From Candidatus Obscuribacterales bacterium (GTDB taxonomy: Bacteria > Cyanobacteriota > Vampirovibrionia > Obscuribacterales > Obscuribacteraceae): a stretch of 64,000 bases of DNA. Shown here piece after piece: positions 46,068-54,528 of this stretch. The number at the start of each line of letters is the position of its first letter. The stretch's first letter is position 1. The translations under genes and the position numbers were made by a program. The stretch is from assembly GCA_020054205.1 (NCBI GenBank), contig JAGVLS010000021.1:183004-247003 (forward strand). Direction: 5' to 3'. The notes under the pieces were generated by a model. It saw nothing but the letters and a program-made list of their open reading frames with translations, was not told the DNA's origin and did no database searches.

Positions 46068-46104
46068 TTGACAAAGGGTGTTCGTAGCTACATACTGTAG
46101 GTAC
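46068..46104 (+). promoter_or_regulatory. brnTA promoter and operator-like palindrome
   Basis: TTGACA (46068-46073) and CATACT (46091-46096) are spaced by 17 bases. A 21-bp palindrome at 46084-46104 covers the -10: CTACA-TAC-TGTAG in the core, flanked by GTA and TAC, with one mismatched pair. BrnA proteins are known to bind and repress their own promoter; this is the natural operator. Binding itself is inferred. Confidence 0.55.
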
Positions 46105-46111
46105 AAGATCC

Positions 46112-46416
46112 ATGAATTTTATTTGGGATGAAAACAAACGACAAATTAATCTAAAAAACACGGGCTAGATTTTGCGGATGCAAAAAAAGTTTTCCAAGAT
46201 CAATATGCCTTATCTGACTTAGATCCTCGATATACCGACGACCGGTGGGTTCTAATCGGTAAATTAAAAAATAAAATTATTGTGTCAATTACATATACAG
46301 AACCCAAATCGGAAATTTGCAGAATTATTTCTATGAGATTGGCTACTAAACAAGAAATTAGAATCTATAAGCAAAAATTTTGGGAATCATTTAATTCTAT
46401 TTGTGGGAGAGATTAA
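46112..46416 (+). pseudogene. brnT: BrnT family toxin, interrupted by a -1 frameshift
   Basis: The ATG at 46112 opens NFIWDENKRQINLKN, the BrnT N-terminus, then hits TAG at 46166. In the -1 frame, joined at 46153-46159, it continues HGLDFADAKKVFQD, then RWVLIG, IIVSITYTE and CRIISMRLATKQE, all BrnT-family features, without any further stop to TAA at 46414-46416. The joint is AAAAAAC, read in frame as A AAA AAC, a classic -1 slippery heptamer. So it is either a one-base deletion in an A run (mutation or read error) or programmed frameshifting. BrnT is an RNase toxin. Its stop overlaps the brnA start by one base (TAATG). Confidence 0.75.
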
Positions 46417-46733
46417 TGAAACGAAAAAATATAAAGAGTAAAAGCAAAAGAAGTGTCAAACAGCAAGAATATAAGGTGGCTGAGGCATCCAAATCACAAA
46501 CCAATTGGAAACAAATCAAACATATGAAAAATAAAGATATTGATACGTCAGATATGCCTGAATTGAATGAATCTTTCTGGTTAAATGCTGCAATCGGTAG
46601 CCCACTCACCAAACAATTGATTTCTCTTCGCATAGATCGTGATGTTGTTGATTGGTTCAGAAATACAGGACCAAATTATCAAACACGCATAAATCAAATT
46701 TTGCGTGCATACATGAAATGGGCTAGCAAATAG
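46416..46733 (+). CDS. brnA: BrnA family antitoxin
   Basis: 105 residues from the ATG at 46416, coupled to brnT; GGGAG precedes it. A basic N-terminus (KRKNIKSKSKRSVKQQ) leads to a C-terminal ribbon-helix-helix-like DNA-binding region: SLRIDRDVVDWFRNTGPNYQ then TRINQILRAYM. BrnA neutralises BrnT and represses the operon. Intact, although brnT is split, so it may still regulate or protect. Confidence 0.85.
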   Translation: MKRKNIKSKSKRSVKQQEYKVAEASKSQTNWKQIKHMKNKDIDTSDMPELNESFWLNAAIGSPLTKQLISLRIDRDVVDWFRNTGPNYQTRINQILRAYMKWASK

Positions 46734-46764
46734 CTAGAGTCCATTTATTTAATTATGGAATTAT

Positions 46765-46971
46765 TTATACTGGTGTAACTGTTCCAGCAATAACAGATTC
46801 AGATGATTGTACAAAACCATTTGCTTTGGTTTTAACCGCCATATTTTCCAAATGTTCTTCCATTTGTTGAATTAAAAGCAAAGTTTCTTGCCCTTGTATT
46901 TCGTTTTTGCTCAAAATTTCTTTAAGCTGTTGAATAGCTGTATTCAATGAGTTAAAGCTTGGATGAGACAT
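46765..46971 (-). CDS. Small hypothetical helical protein
   Basis: 68 residues; residues 8-45 look helical and heptad-like (LNTAIQQLKEILSK, ETLLLIQQMEEHLENM), then a short Ser/Thr/Val tail. GGGG lies 8 bases before the ATG. No family recognised. Convergent with brnA, 31 bases apart, and divergent from the next hypothetical gene across a 206-bp gap in which I see nothing clear. Confidence 0.5.
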   Translation of the reverse strand: MSHPSFNSLNTAIQQLKEILSKNEIQGQETLLLIQQMEEHLENMAVKTKANGFVQSSESVIAGTVTPV

Positions 46972-47177
46972 AGAGAAACCCCAAAAGCTGCAGATTTAAT
47001 ATAAAACGCCTGCCACTGCCATTTAATGGCTAAAGTTTAGCATAAGTAATCCAGCCAATTGGGGTTAAAGGTAACTGCAAAGTTTTGTCAAGCTCAAATT
47101 TAAGCAAAACCTCTCAAAATTGCCCCTAATTACTGGATTTTGGTTGTTAAGAGGATACAGGCGGGGAGGGCTTAACA

Positions 47178-47462
47178 ATGCTATCAGTAGTTAACAAATT
47201 AATAGGACACCACAATCAAGCAGCAGATCCAGCTGTTATGGGACGTTTTGAAAAGCTTAAATCAAAAATGGTGTCTAATACTGATGAAATGAAGAAAGCG
47301 AATTTAATAGACAAAATTAGACCCAGCCAAAATCGCTACCAAGAAGAACATGAATTACATGAGCAAATACGTTTGCATTACCAAGAAATTTTACTAGAAT
47401 CATGTACAGCCGAACGCAAAGAAAGAAAAGCTGCTTTCTGGGATGGTAATTGGGGAGTATAA
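47178..47462 (+). CDS. Small hypothetical protein
   Basis: 94 residues, charged, no membrane segment. A very strong ribosome site (GGGGAGGG) precedes the ATG, which supports a real gene. The centre is rich in Glu, Gln and Arg (NRYQEEHELHEQIRLHYQ) and likely helical; the end is AAFWDGNWGV. No family recognised. It may be cotranscribed with the membrane-anchored gene 42 bases downstream. Confidence 0.6.
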   Translation: MLSVVNKLIGHHNQAADPAVMGRFEKLKSKMVSNTDEMKKANLIDKIRPSQNRYQEEHELHEQIRLHYQEILLESCTAERKERKAAFWDGNWGV

Positions 47463-47504
47463 TTTTCATTATCGTAACTAGTGTTGTGATTAAGGAAATT
47501 ACTG

Positions 47505-47936
47505 GTGCTGTTTTTACTTTGGGTCATTTTATTAGCTTTTATTGCTGGACTATTGGCCCTCAGCTTCTTTGGATATTACAAAGTTCGCTCTTTAATTGCT
47601 AAAAAAAGAGCGCGCGAATTAAGTCAACTGAAAGAATATCATCAGAGATTGCACATTATAGTTAGTGAATTACTATCAAAGGCTAATGAGCTAGATCAAG
47701 AAAGCAAATATTTAAATCAACCAGTTGATACTAAATGGTCGTATAGTTTGGCTGCTACATGTACTGAATTAGTTGAATTAAGCAATGTATTAATTACTAT
47801 TGATACTTTAATTACGTCGAGAGATATAAAAGAAACTCGCAAAAATATTATTCAATGTCTGCATATTTCACATCGTTTGCACAGACAATTGAGTAAATCA
47901 AAAATATATGTTCTTAGATCAAAATCTGATAACTAA
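47505..47936 (+). CDS. Membrane-anchored hypothetical protein
   Basis: 143 residues from a GTG with AAGGAA upstream. One N-terminal membrane helix (LFLLWVILLAFIAGLLALSF), a basic patch (KKRARE), then a cytoplasmic helical region of about 110 residues with many Leu/Ile heptads. Unknown family. Lies between the small hypothetical gene and gcvT. Confidence 0.6.
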   Translation: MLFLLWVILLAFIAGLLALSFFGYYKVRSLIAKKRARELSQLKEYHQRLHIIVSELLSKANELDQESKYLNQPVDTKWSYSLAATCTELVELSNVLITIDTLITSRDIKETRKNIIQCLHISHRLHRQLSKSKIYVLRSKSDN

Positions 47937-48026
47937 CTAACAAGAAAAGCCGCTTGCTCTCGGTTTTCAGGCTTGAGGTTTTTTACCACAGGCACTAGGA
48001 TCACATCGTACAGCGAGGAGAAAAGT

Positions 48027-49133
48027 ATGACAACCATGCAACTCAAAGAGACCGCACTTGCTTCCACGCATAAGAAAATGGGAGCAAGAATGGTAGATTT
48101 TGCTGGCTGGAATATGCCAGTTCAATACAAATCAATTATTTCTGAGCATATGGCAGTAAGAAATAAAGTAGGTCTCTTTGATGTTTCCCATATGGGTGAA
48201 TTTTTAGTCTCTGGACAAGACGCTCATAATTTTGTGCAATACGTTATTGCCAATGATGTCAACAAACTCAAATCCCCTAATTGTGCCCTGTACACTCAAT
48301 TTGTTAAACCTGATGGTGGCACAATAGATGACTTAATTGTTTATAGACGTGAACATGATTTTTTATTGGTAGTGAATGCTTCTAATATCGAAAAAGATTG
48401 GCAATGGTTACAAAAACATAGCAATTCTTTTAAAGATTTGAAGCTAACTGATATTTCGGATAGAACAGGACTACTAGCTTTGCAAGGACCGAAAGCACAA
48501 GAATTATTATCTAAAATAACCAGCACTGATCTAGCAAATATGCCAAGTTTTGCCTATGACAAAGCAAAAGTAAATAATTTTGACATTAGTTTTGGTCGCA
48601 CTGGTTATACAGGTGAGGATGGTTTTGAAATTTTTGTTGATGTCGATCATTTAGACAAATTATGGCAAATATTATTTGATGTCGGCAACAATTTTGGTAT
48701 TGAAGCCTGTGGGCTAGGAGCAAGAGATACATTACGTTTAGAAGCTGGGCTGCCTTTATATGGGCATGAATTGGATGAGTCTACTAGTCCATTGGAAGCT
48801 GGTTTAGACTTCAGCGTCAAATTAGATAAAGGTGAATTTCTAGGTAAAGATGCTTTGTACAAACAAAAAGAATTAGGCCTCACAAAAAAATTAATTGGCT
48901 TACGTACAGAAAGTCAAGCCTTACCGAGAGCTGGGTATGAAGTAAATATTGACGGTACAAAAATTGGCACTATCACTAGTGGCTCACAAGGAATATTTGT
49001 CGGTTATCCAATTGCTTTTGCTTATGTCGAACCTAAATACGCAAAATTGGGACAAATTTTAAATGTCACTATCAGAAATAATGATGTTAAGGCAGAAGTA
49101 ATTAAACGTCCTTTTTATAAACGTTGTCATTAG
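48027..49133 (+). CDS. gcvT: Aminomethyltransferase (glycine cleavage T protein)
   Basis: 368 residues from the ATG at 48027 with AGGAG upstream; an in-frame earlier start at 47973 is unlikely. MVDFAGWNMPVQYKSIISEH, VGLFDVSHMGEFLVSG, GYTGEDGFEIFV, ACGLGARDTLRLEAGLPLYG and GTITSGSQGIFVGYPIAFAY-type motifs are those of GcvT. It releases ammonia and passes the methylene group from the lipoyl arm to tetrahydrofolate. I found no glycine riboswitch in the 90 bases before it. gcvH follows after 113 bases. Confidence 0.95.
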   Translation: MTTMQLKETALASTHKKMGARMVDFAGWNMPVQYKSIISEHMAVRNKVGLFDVSHMGEFLVSGQDAHNFVQYVIANDVNKLKSPNCALYTQFVKPDGGTIDDLIVYRREHDFLLVVNASNIEKDWQWLQKHSNSFKDLKLTDISDRTGLLALQGPKAQELLSKITSTDLANMPSFAYDKAKVNNFDISFGRTGYTGEDGFEIFVDVDHLDKLWQILFDVGNNFGIEACGLGARDTLRLEAGLPLYGHELDESTSPLEAGLDFSVKLDKGEFLGKDALYKQKELGLTKKLIGLRTESQALPRAGYEVNIDGTKIGTITSGSQGIFVGYPIAFAYVEPKYAKLGQILNVTIRNNDVKAEVIKRPFYKRCH

Positions 49134-49246
49134 AGAGAGATGTTTAATTTAAAAAGCGTTTTCAATGTCGATCATTTATGCACATATACGCCTTAACCGT
49201 GTAACATGTACAAACTGTATTTGATTGTTCAATGCAAGGAGGACAA

Positions 49247-49651
49247 ATGGCAGATAGTCCAAGCAAAACACTGAGTTATCCCGAAGAGCTTAAATACGTA
49301 AAAACTCATGAATATGTGCGCGTAGAAAATGATACTGCCACCATTGGCATAACAGCATTTGCTGCTGATCAATTAGGTGATGTAACTTATGTGGAGCTTC
49401 CTAAGGCAGGAACCAAACTAAATAAAGAAGACAAGTTTGGTGTAATAGAATCTGTCAAATCCGTTTCAGATCTTTATATGCCTGCCACTGGAGAAATAGT
49501 TGCTGTTAACGATCGATTGTTGTCCGAACCAGAATTGGTCAACTTAGATTGTTATGGAACTGGTTGGATGCTCAAAATCAAACTAAGCAATACAAACGAT
49601 CTTCAAGATATGCTTTCTGCCAAAGCATACAAAGAATTTGTTGTGGAATAA
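49247..49651 (+). CDS. gcvH: Glycine cleavage system H protein
   Basis: 134 residues from the ATG at 49247, directly after AGGAGG. The lipoylated Lys71 is in GVIESVKSVSDLYMP; KYVKTHEYVRVENDTATIGI and ADQLGDVTYVELP are typical. It carries the aminomethyl arm between the P, T and L proteins. No gcvP follows; the next gene is on the opposite strand. Confidence 0.96.
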   Translation: MADSPSKTLSYPEELKYVKTHEYVRVENDTATIGITAFAADQLGDVTYVELPKAGTKLNKEDKFGVIESVKSVSDLYMPATGEIVAVNDRLLSEPELVNLDCYGTGWMLKIKLSNTNDLQDMLSAKAYKEFVVE

Positions 49652-49658
49652 TTTAAAT

Positions 49659-50234
49659 CTAGTTGCTATCTAACTCATCTTTTAAAGATCGAGTATTGTT
49701 TTGTTTTTCCGGATTCATCTCCAGGTGTTCAGTGCCGCCTTGCAAGAGAGTAGGAGATGGTACATAGTATTCTGTAATAATTTCTTGAGCTAAAGCAAAA
49801 TAGCGAGATCCAGCTTCAATTTTTTCCAACTCTTTTAAAGCTCCGTCAACATCATTATCACCTTCAAGCTTATCCATAGCATCAAGATATAAAGCTTGAT
49901 TCAATAATTCCTTGCTATCAGAACCAGACGCATTAAAGAGAGCAGGCACTGGATTGTCTCTCAAAATAGCAATTGCTGCTTTGTAATTTTGTTGTGTAAT
50001 GCTTTGTTCAGCAGAATGCATAATATACATCTTGAATAATCCTAATGCAAAAGCACCAACAGTTAGCAAAAGTCCGATCGCTAACACTATATCCAAAAAA
50101 ATCATCGATTTTATAGTCTTGCTACTAGATTCTTCTGCTTCTTCTAACGCATCGCCTAAAGCATTTGAGACATGATGCTGTTTGCGCACGGATTGCTCAT
50201 TATCACTATTTTGAGTTGATTCCGCATCTGTCAT
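49659..50234 (-). CDS. Hypothetical membrane protein
   Basis: 191 residues from the ATG at 50234, which has AAGGA 7-8 bases upstream; the longer frame from 50273 lacks one. The N-terminus is acidic (ALEEAEESSS), followed by one membrane helix (about 45-67: IFLDIVLAIGLLLTVGAFALG) and a helical extracytoplasmic part with TPR-like features (YKAAIAILRDNPVPAL, ALKELEKIEAGSRYFALA). Unknown function. Seven bases after convergent gcvH. Confidence 0.6.
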   Translation of the reverse strand: MTDAESTQNSDNEQSVRKQHHVSNALGDALEEAEESSSKTIKSMIFLDIVLAIGLLLTVGAFALGLFKMYIMHSAEQSITQQNYKAAIAILRDNPVPALFNASGSDSKELLNQALYLDAMDKLEGDNDVDGALKELEKIEAGSRYFALAQEIITEYYVPSPTLLQGGTEHLEMNPEKQNNTRSLKDELDSN

Positions 50235-50352
50235 ATGAATATCCTTCGCTATCCTTAATACTGACTTTAACATGGTTTTGCACTTTGAACTAGTCCTAAA
50301 ATGCCTAAAAACTAATAGAATTCATAATCACTCTTATTGGTGAATTTAATAT

Positions 50353-52101
50353 CTAGTTTTCCAGCTCTCTTAAAAACTCTGTCAAACGCCGCTTACGCGC
50401 GTAATTCATATCAAATGTCATTTGTTTTTTAACAGCCGAAATAACTTCATCAGCAAATCCATGTTTATATAATGAGATTAGAGTATTGCAACTAGCACGA
50501 TACGTTGAAACTTCTTTAGAACCAATTGATTTAATAACTATTGGAATACAATCAATTAAATCAAATGTTGCAACGGCTTTTATTGCTTCTTTTCTAACTG
50601 ACGAGGATGGGTCTTTCAGCAAATTAGCAACAGTGGCAACAATTTGAGTCCGATAATGCGTTTTCCACTCTGGCTTATCGCACGCACTACACAGGGATAA
50701 CAATGCCTGTTCTCTTTTATCTGGAGCTATATCACAAGTAGCTTTTAACAAAAATTCAATTGTCTTGGCACTCGGTAAACCAGCTAATGCTTTTAAAGTA
50801 AGCCAGTATATATTAGCTTCTTTCAATTTACTTTCTACAATAGGTTTTTTGCTCAAACCAGCATTGCATCTGTTTTCTATATCTATAACCTGCTGACAAA
50901 AATCGATAAGTTTGCTATCAGTGTTTTGTTCTTTTATTTGTCCTATACTTTCAATTACATCTTCAATAAATATTTCATTCAAATCAAGTAGTTGCAATAG
51001 AGAATTAATTGCTTCTTTCAATTGCAAATCGCCTGCCAATATAATTGCGTGTCTTACTTGTCCAGGATCTGAGGAATTATTTTTATTATTGATTAATTCA
51101 ATAATTTCAGCTCCTAAAATCTGATTGTTATTTTTACTTTGTTTTTGCCATTTTTGTATACTTCTTAAAGCTCGTATTGCTCTAACAGAAAAAGATTGAG
51201 AAACAATTTTTTCAAGTTCTGACATGCAATTAAGAATTTTTGTCTCGGACACAACTTCAGCACCAAATGTTTTATTGCCTGCCTCTAAAACACCAATAAT
51301 TATTTCGAGCATACCTTCAACAACTATATTTCTTTTATCGTTTAAATAATCTACTGGTCTATATTTTCGAGCAATTACTACTGCCATATAGTCGGATAAA
51401 ACATGTGGTGAAAGCATGGCTTGCATCAAATCTACAATCACCCCTTCTTGCTGCCAGCAAGATAAAGCATTTGCTGCGTCTACGCGAAACCAAGGTTCAT
51501 CACTATATAAATGTGAAAGAAGTACTTTTTTTCCAGCATCCGACTGAAGCTTAGAAAGAGAAATAGTGAAATGACAAAAAGCAGGACTCAAACTATCTTC
51601 TTTAACAAGATCATTTAGTGATGCAATTATTTTTTCATCTGCCTTTTTTATTTCAAGGTGAGCAAGCACTCTAGCTGCATTTGCTCGTACTTTCCAATCA
51701 GTATGTTCAAGTGGAATTTGATCAGGCAAAAGATCTTGTGCATGATTATCAGGCAAAAGTACTTTGACAATACTTTCCATATTTTCAACAGCTAACTCAG
51801 AAAATATCGTCTCCAGGCGCTCTGCCCAAAACAAAGGCGGTAATTTTAAAGCAATGGAAAGTTCAGTTGAACTTCCATGTTTTATAGCCTGCCTTATGTC
51901 GGCTCTTACATCACGATATTGTTTTTCTTTTACGTTATCTAGAGAAGACCCTATCAAGCCATGATAAAGCAAAAAATGCTCAAGGACATATTCTTCTAGC
52001 TCAACCTTAGATTCCTCTCTTAAACCAGGCGTGAGGCGTTTAAAAGGTTTGACTAAAGTGCTTATAATGCTGGCAACACCTAAAGTTTTTCTATCATGCA
52101 T
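50353..52101 (-). CDS. HEAT-repeat-like protein
   Basis: 582 residues, all helical, no membrane segment. Several HEAT-like units are visible: WKVRANAARVLAHLEIKKAD, EPWFRVDAANALSCWQQEG, DPSSSVRKEAIKAVATFDLI and STYRASCNTLISLYKHGFAD. The rest (220-420) is more diverged. The family serves as a protein-binding scaffold. No catalytic motif. It lies 118 bases upstream of the membrane protein gene on the same strand; the two may be functionally linked. Confidence 0.7.
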   Translation of the reverse strand: MHDRKTLGVASIISTLVKPFKRLTPGLREESKVELEEYVLEHFLLYHGLIGSSLDNVKEKQYRDVRADIRQAIKHGSSTELSIALKLPPLFWAERLETIFSELAVENMESIVKVLLPDNHAQDLLPDQIPLEHTDWKVRANAARVLAHLEIKKADEKIIASLNDLVKEDSLSPAFCHFTISLSKLQSDAGKKVLLSHLYSDEPWFRVDAANALSCWQQEGVIVDLMQAMLSPHVLSDYMAVVIARKYRPVDYLNDKRNIVVEGMLEIIIGVLEAGNKTFGAEVVSETKILNCMSELEKIVSQSFSVRAIRALRSIQKWQKQSKNNNQILGAEIIELINNKNNSSDPGQVRHAIILAGDLQLKEAINSLLQLLDLNEIFIEDVIESIGQIKEQNTDSKLIDFCQQVIDIENRCNAGLSKKPIVESKLKEANIYWLTLKALAGLPSAKTIEFLLKATCDIAPDKREQALLSLCSACDKPEWKTHYRTQIVATVANLLKDPSSSVRKEAIKAVATFDLIDCIPIVIKSIGSKEVSTYRASCNTLISLYKHGFADEVISAVKKQMTFDMNYARKRRLTEFLRELEN

Positions 52102-52188
52102 GCTGTCAGCTTAACAGAGAAATGGAATGAAAGCTCATGGTAAAATCGCTTTTAAATACTGTGTGCTGATTTGTGTCCAGGAGGCATA

Positions 52189-53298
52189 GTGAATACGTTT
52201 TTAAGTACTCAACAAAAAGCATTACAAGATAAGTATCAGACCTTTGCAAATGAAGAGATTGCGCCTTTTACAAAAGAACTAGAAACTTGTTCTTTTGATT
52301 TGAAAAAACTTTTTGAAAAGATAGGACAACTTGGATACTTAAAATACACTACTTTACTTGATGTAACACTTTTTGTAGAAACTATATCTCAATATGATTC
52401 AGGCTTAGCTCTAACCGTTTCCCAGCATATTGCTCTTATTGAAGTAATCAAGAAATATGGCACAGAAAATCAAAAAGCTGCATATTTGCCACTTTTAGAA
52501 GAAGCTAAAGTCATAGGCACATTAGCGTTTTCAGAAAAAAATGCTGGAGTAGATTATCAGGCAGTAGAAACATCAGCAGAAACAACTGGTGACAATTATG
52601 TTCTCAATGGAGAAAAAACATGGGTTGTAAATGGAGCTCTATCTAATTTATTCTTAGTATTGGCTAAAAGCGGGCAAGGACTTTCTCTTTTACTTGTCGA
52701 CAAAAGAGAAGGCAATAGTTCGACTTTAAACATTGGACCTAATATTGCCAAACTTGGCTTAAGCTCTGCTTATACAAATGACATTGTATTCAGCAATGTC
52801 AAGACTTCAAGCCAAAATAAAATTGCCAATAAAGAACCAGTACAAAATATTGCTCTTTATGCCTTAGACGTAGCCAAAGTTATCCTTGCTGCAGGAAGCA
52901 TTGGAATGTTAGCAAACGCTTTAAATATTGCCCTGGAACATGCAAGACAAAGAAAACAATTTGGACAAAACATCGGACAATTTCAAGGAATTCAATGGAA
53001 AATTGCAGATTTCGGCACTGAATTAGAAGGTGCAAAACTACAAGTATATAGAGCGGCGTGGAGTCATGATCATGACTCAGGAAGCTTTTTTACTTATTCT
53101 GCTATGGCTAAACTAAGTGCAACAAAAGCAGCTCGTATTTACACTGGTGAGTCAATACAAATTTTAGGAGCAAAAGGCATAAGTTTAGATACACCTTTAG
53201 AGCGCTTTTATCGTGACGCTAAAGTAATGGAAATTTGTTTAGGCACAAGCGAATTCCAGAAAATTTTACTTACCGAAGCATTAGCTATTGCAAAATGA
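52189..53298 (+). CDS. Acyl-CoA dehydrogenase homologue lacking the usual catalytic Glu
   Basis: 369 residues from the GTG at 52189, directly after AGGAGG. The fold is clear: LAFSEKNAGVDYQAV and GEKTWVVNG (flavin site), RQRKQFGQNIGQFQGIQWKI, and YRDAKVMEICLGTSEFQKIL. In most members the last motif has Glu before GTSE; here it is Leu351. The alternative Glu of isovaleryl-/long-chain enzymes (in LDLER-type helix) aligns with Ala229 in LDVAK. So normal alpha-proton abstraction is in doubt. Its end overlaps the aspartic-protease gene (ATGA). Confidence 0.85.
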   Translation: MNTFLSTQQKALQDKYQTFANEEIAPFTKELETCSFDLKKLFEKIGQLGYLKYTTLLDVTLFVETISQYDSGLALTVSQHIALIEVIKKYGTENQKAAYLPLLEEAKVIGTLAFSEKNAGVDYQAVETSAETTGDNYVLNGEKTWVVNGALSNLFLVLAKSGQGLSLLLVDKREGNSSTLNIGPNIAKLGLSSAYTNDIVFSNVKTSSQNKIANKEPVQNIALYALDVAKVILAAGSIGMLANALNIALEHARQRKQFGQNIGQFQGIQWKIADFGTELEGAKLQVYRAAWSHDHDSGSFFTYSAMAKLSATKAARIYTGESIQILGAKGISLDTPLERFYRDAKVMEICLGTSEFQKILLTEALAIAK

Positions 53299-54518
53299 AG
53301 AAAAAAATTCGCAAACAAAATAAAATATTGCTAGTCGCCAGCCTGATTAACTTGATTTGTGCTTACGAACCCACAGCAATGGCTGATCCTTATTTTGACC
53401 AAGGTTATAAACTTTACTCTCAAAAAAAATATCATGCTGCCGCTCCTTATTTTGAACAGTCGGTAAATAACTCACCCTGGGACAGCACTTCATTGTATTA
53501 TGCAGCTCTTACATATCATCAATTACGTAATCTAACCAAAGCCAAGGCTCTCTACATCAATCTTCTAGATCGCTTCCCAGATACACCAGCAGCTTTAAAT
53601 GCTACAGCTGCATTGTCGGTTTTAGATCCCAACTATATAAGAAAAAGATCTTTTGCTCCGGCTGGCAAATCATCATCAGGTCTTAATTCAACTTCTGGAA
53701 TAAATTCCATTGCCGCGCCAAGACATGGGCAAGACAATTTACCACAACAATCACGAGTTTATTTTACAAGCAAAGGACAATCATTTTTAATTGATGCTCA
53801 AATTAATAATCGCAATATAAAAATGATTTTTGATACAGGCGCATCAACTACACTTCTCGGAAAGAATCATCTTCAACAACTAGGTATTAGTCCACCCAGT
53901 GGTAATCCGAATGGGCAAGGCGCTGGTGTCGGTTCAGCATCATCATTACCAATCTGGAATATGAATGTCGATATTAAAGTAGGAGACATATTACGACGTG
54001 GCTATCCAATTGTCGTACAAGAGAATTTACCTACAGATCCACTTTTAGGACAAACCTTTTTCAATGATTTTACTTATACCATAGACAATGGTGCTCACAA
54101 TATTTTGTTTCAAAAAAAAGAAAGTGGATATAGAGCATCTACTGCTTATCAGGTCCCCTTCAAGAAAGAGGGCACACATTTAATAGTATCAGTAGAAATA
54201 AATGGCAAGCCTTGTGAAATGATATTCGATACTGGAGCAGACCGGTGTTCTTTCACCAAACAACAAGCCAAAGCAATTGGCATTGCTATTCCAGAAGATG
54301 CTGAAGAAGGTACAAGCACAGGCATATCTGGCACAACTAAAACATCTGTTTTTCAAGTAAAACGTATGAAATTAGGTCCAATTGACAAATCCAATGTTTC
54401 AATTGGTGTAGTAGATGAGTCAGCCATGCGTCATCCTTTGCTAGGACAAAATTTTTTCAATGATTTTCAATACACAATAGATAATGCAAGTAGCGTAATA
54501 AATTTCGTAAAACGCTGA
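53295..54518 (+). CDS. TPR protein with two retropepsin-like aspartic protease domains
   Basis: 407 residues from the ATG at 53295, which overlaps the preceding stop. Signal peptide (ILLVASLINLICAYEPTAMA), a TPR-like region (about 32-112), a Ser/Gly linker, then two clan AA domains. Each has an FDTGA active-site motif (Asp180 and Asp312) and ends with a LLGQ-FFNDF-YTID pattern. Retropepsin-like enzymes normally need two subunits; here one chain supplies both Asp, as in pepsins. Probably acts in the periplasm. Eleven bases before a glycosyltransferase gene. Confidence 0.85.
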   Translation: MKKKIRKQNKILLVASLINLICAYEPTAMADPYFDQGYKLYSQKKYHAAAPYFEQSVNNSPWDSTSLYYAALTYHQLRNLTKAKALYINLLDRFPDTPAALNATAALSVLDPNYIRKRSFAPAGKSSSGLNSTSGINSIAAPRHGQDNLPQQSRVYFTSKGQSFLIDAQINNRNIKMIFDTGASTTLLGKNHLQQLGISPPSGNPNGQGAGVGSASSLPIWNMNVDIKVGDILRRGYPIVVQENLPTDPLLGQTFFNDFTYTIDNGAHNILFQKKESGYRASTAYQVPFKKEGTHLIVSVEINGKPCEMIFDTGADRCSFTKQQAKAIGIAIPEDAEEGTSTGISGTTKTSVFQVKRMKLGPIDKSNVSIGVVDESAMRHPLLGQNFFNDFQYTIDNASSVINFVKR

Positions 54519-54528
54519 AGAGCTTTAA

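Noticed and set aside
47937..48026. Glycine riboswitch before gcvT
   Set aside because: None of the conserved aptamer elements appears; only a weak AAGCC/GGCTT hairpin with a T run is visible.
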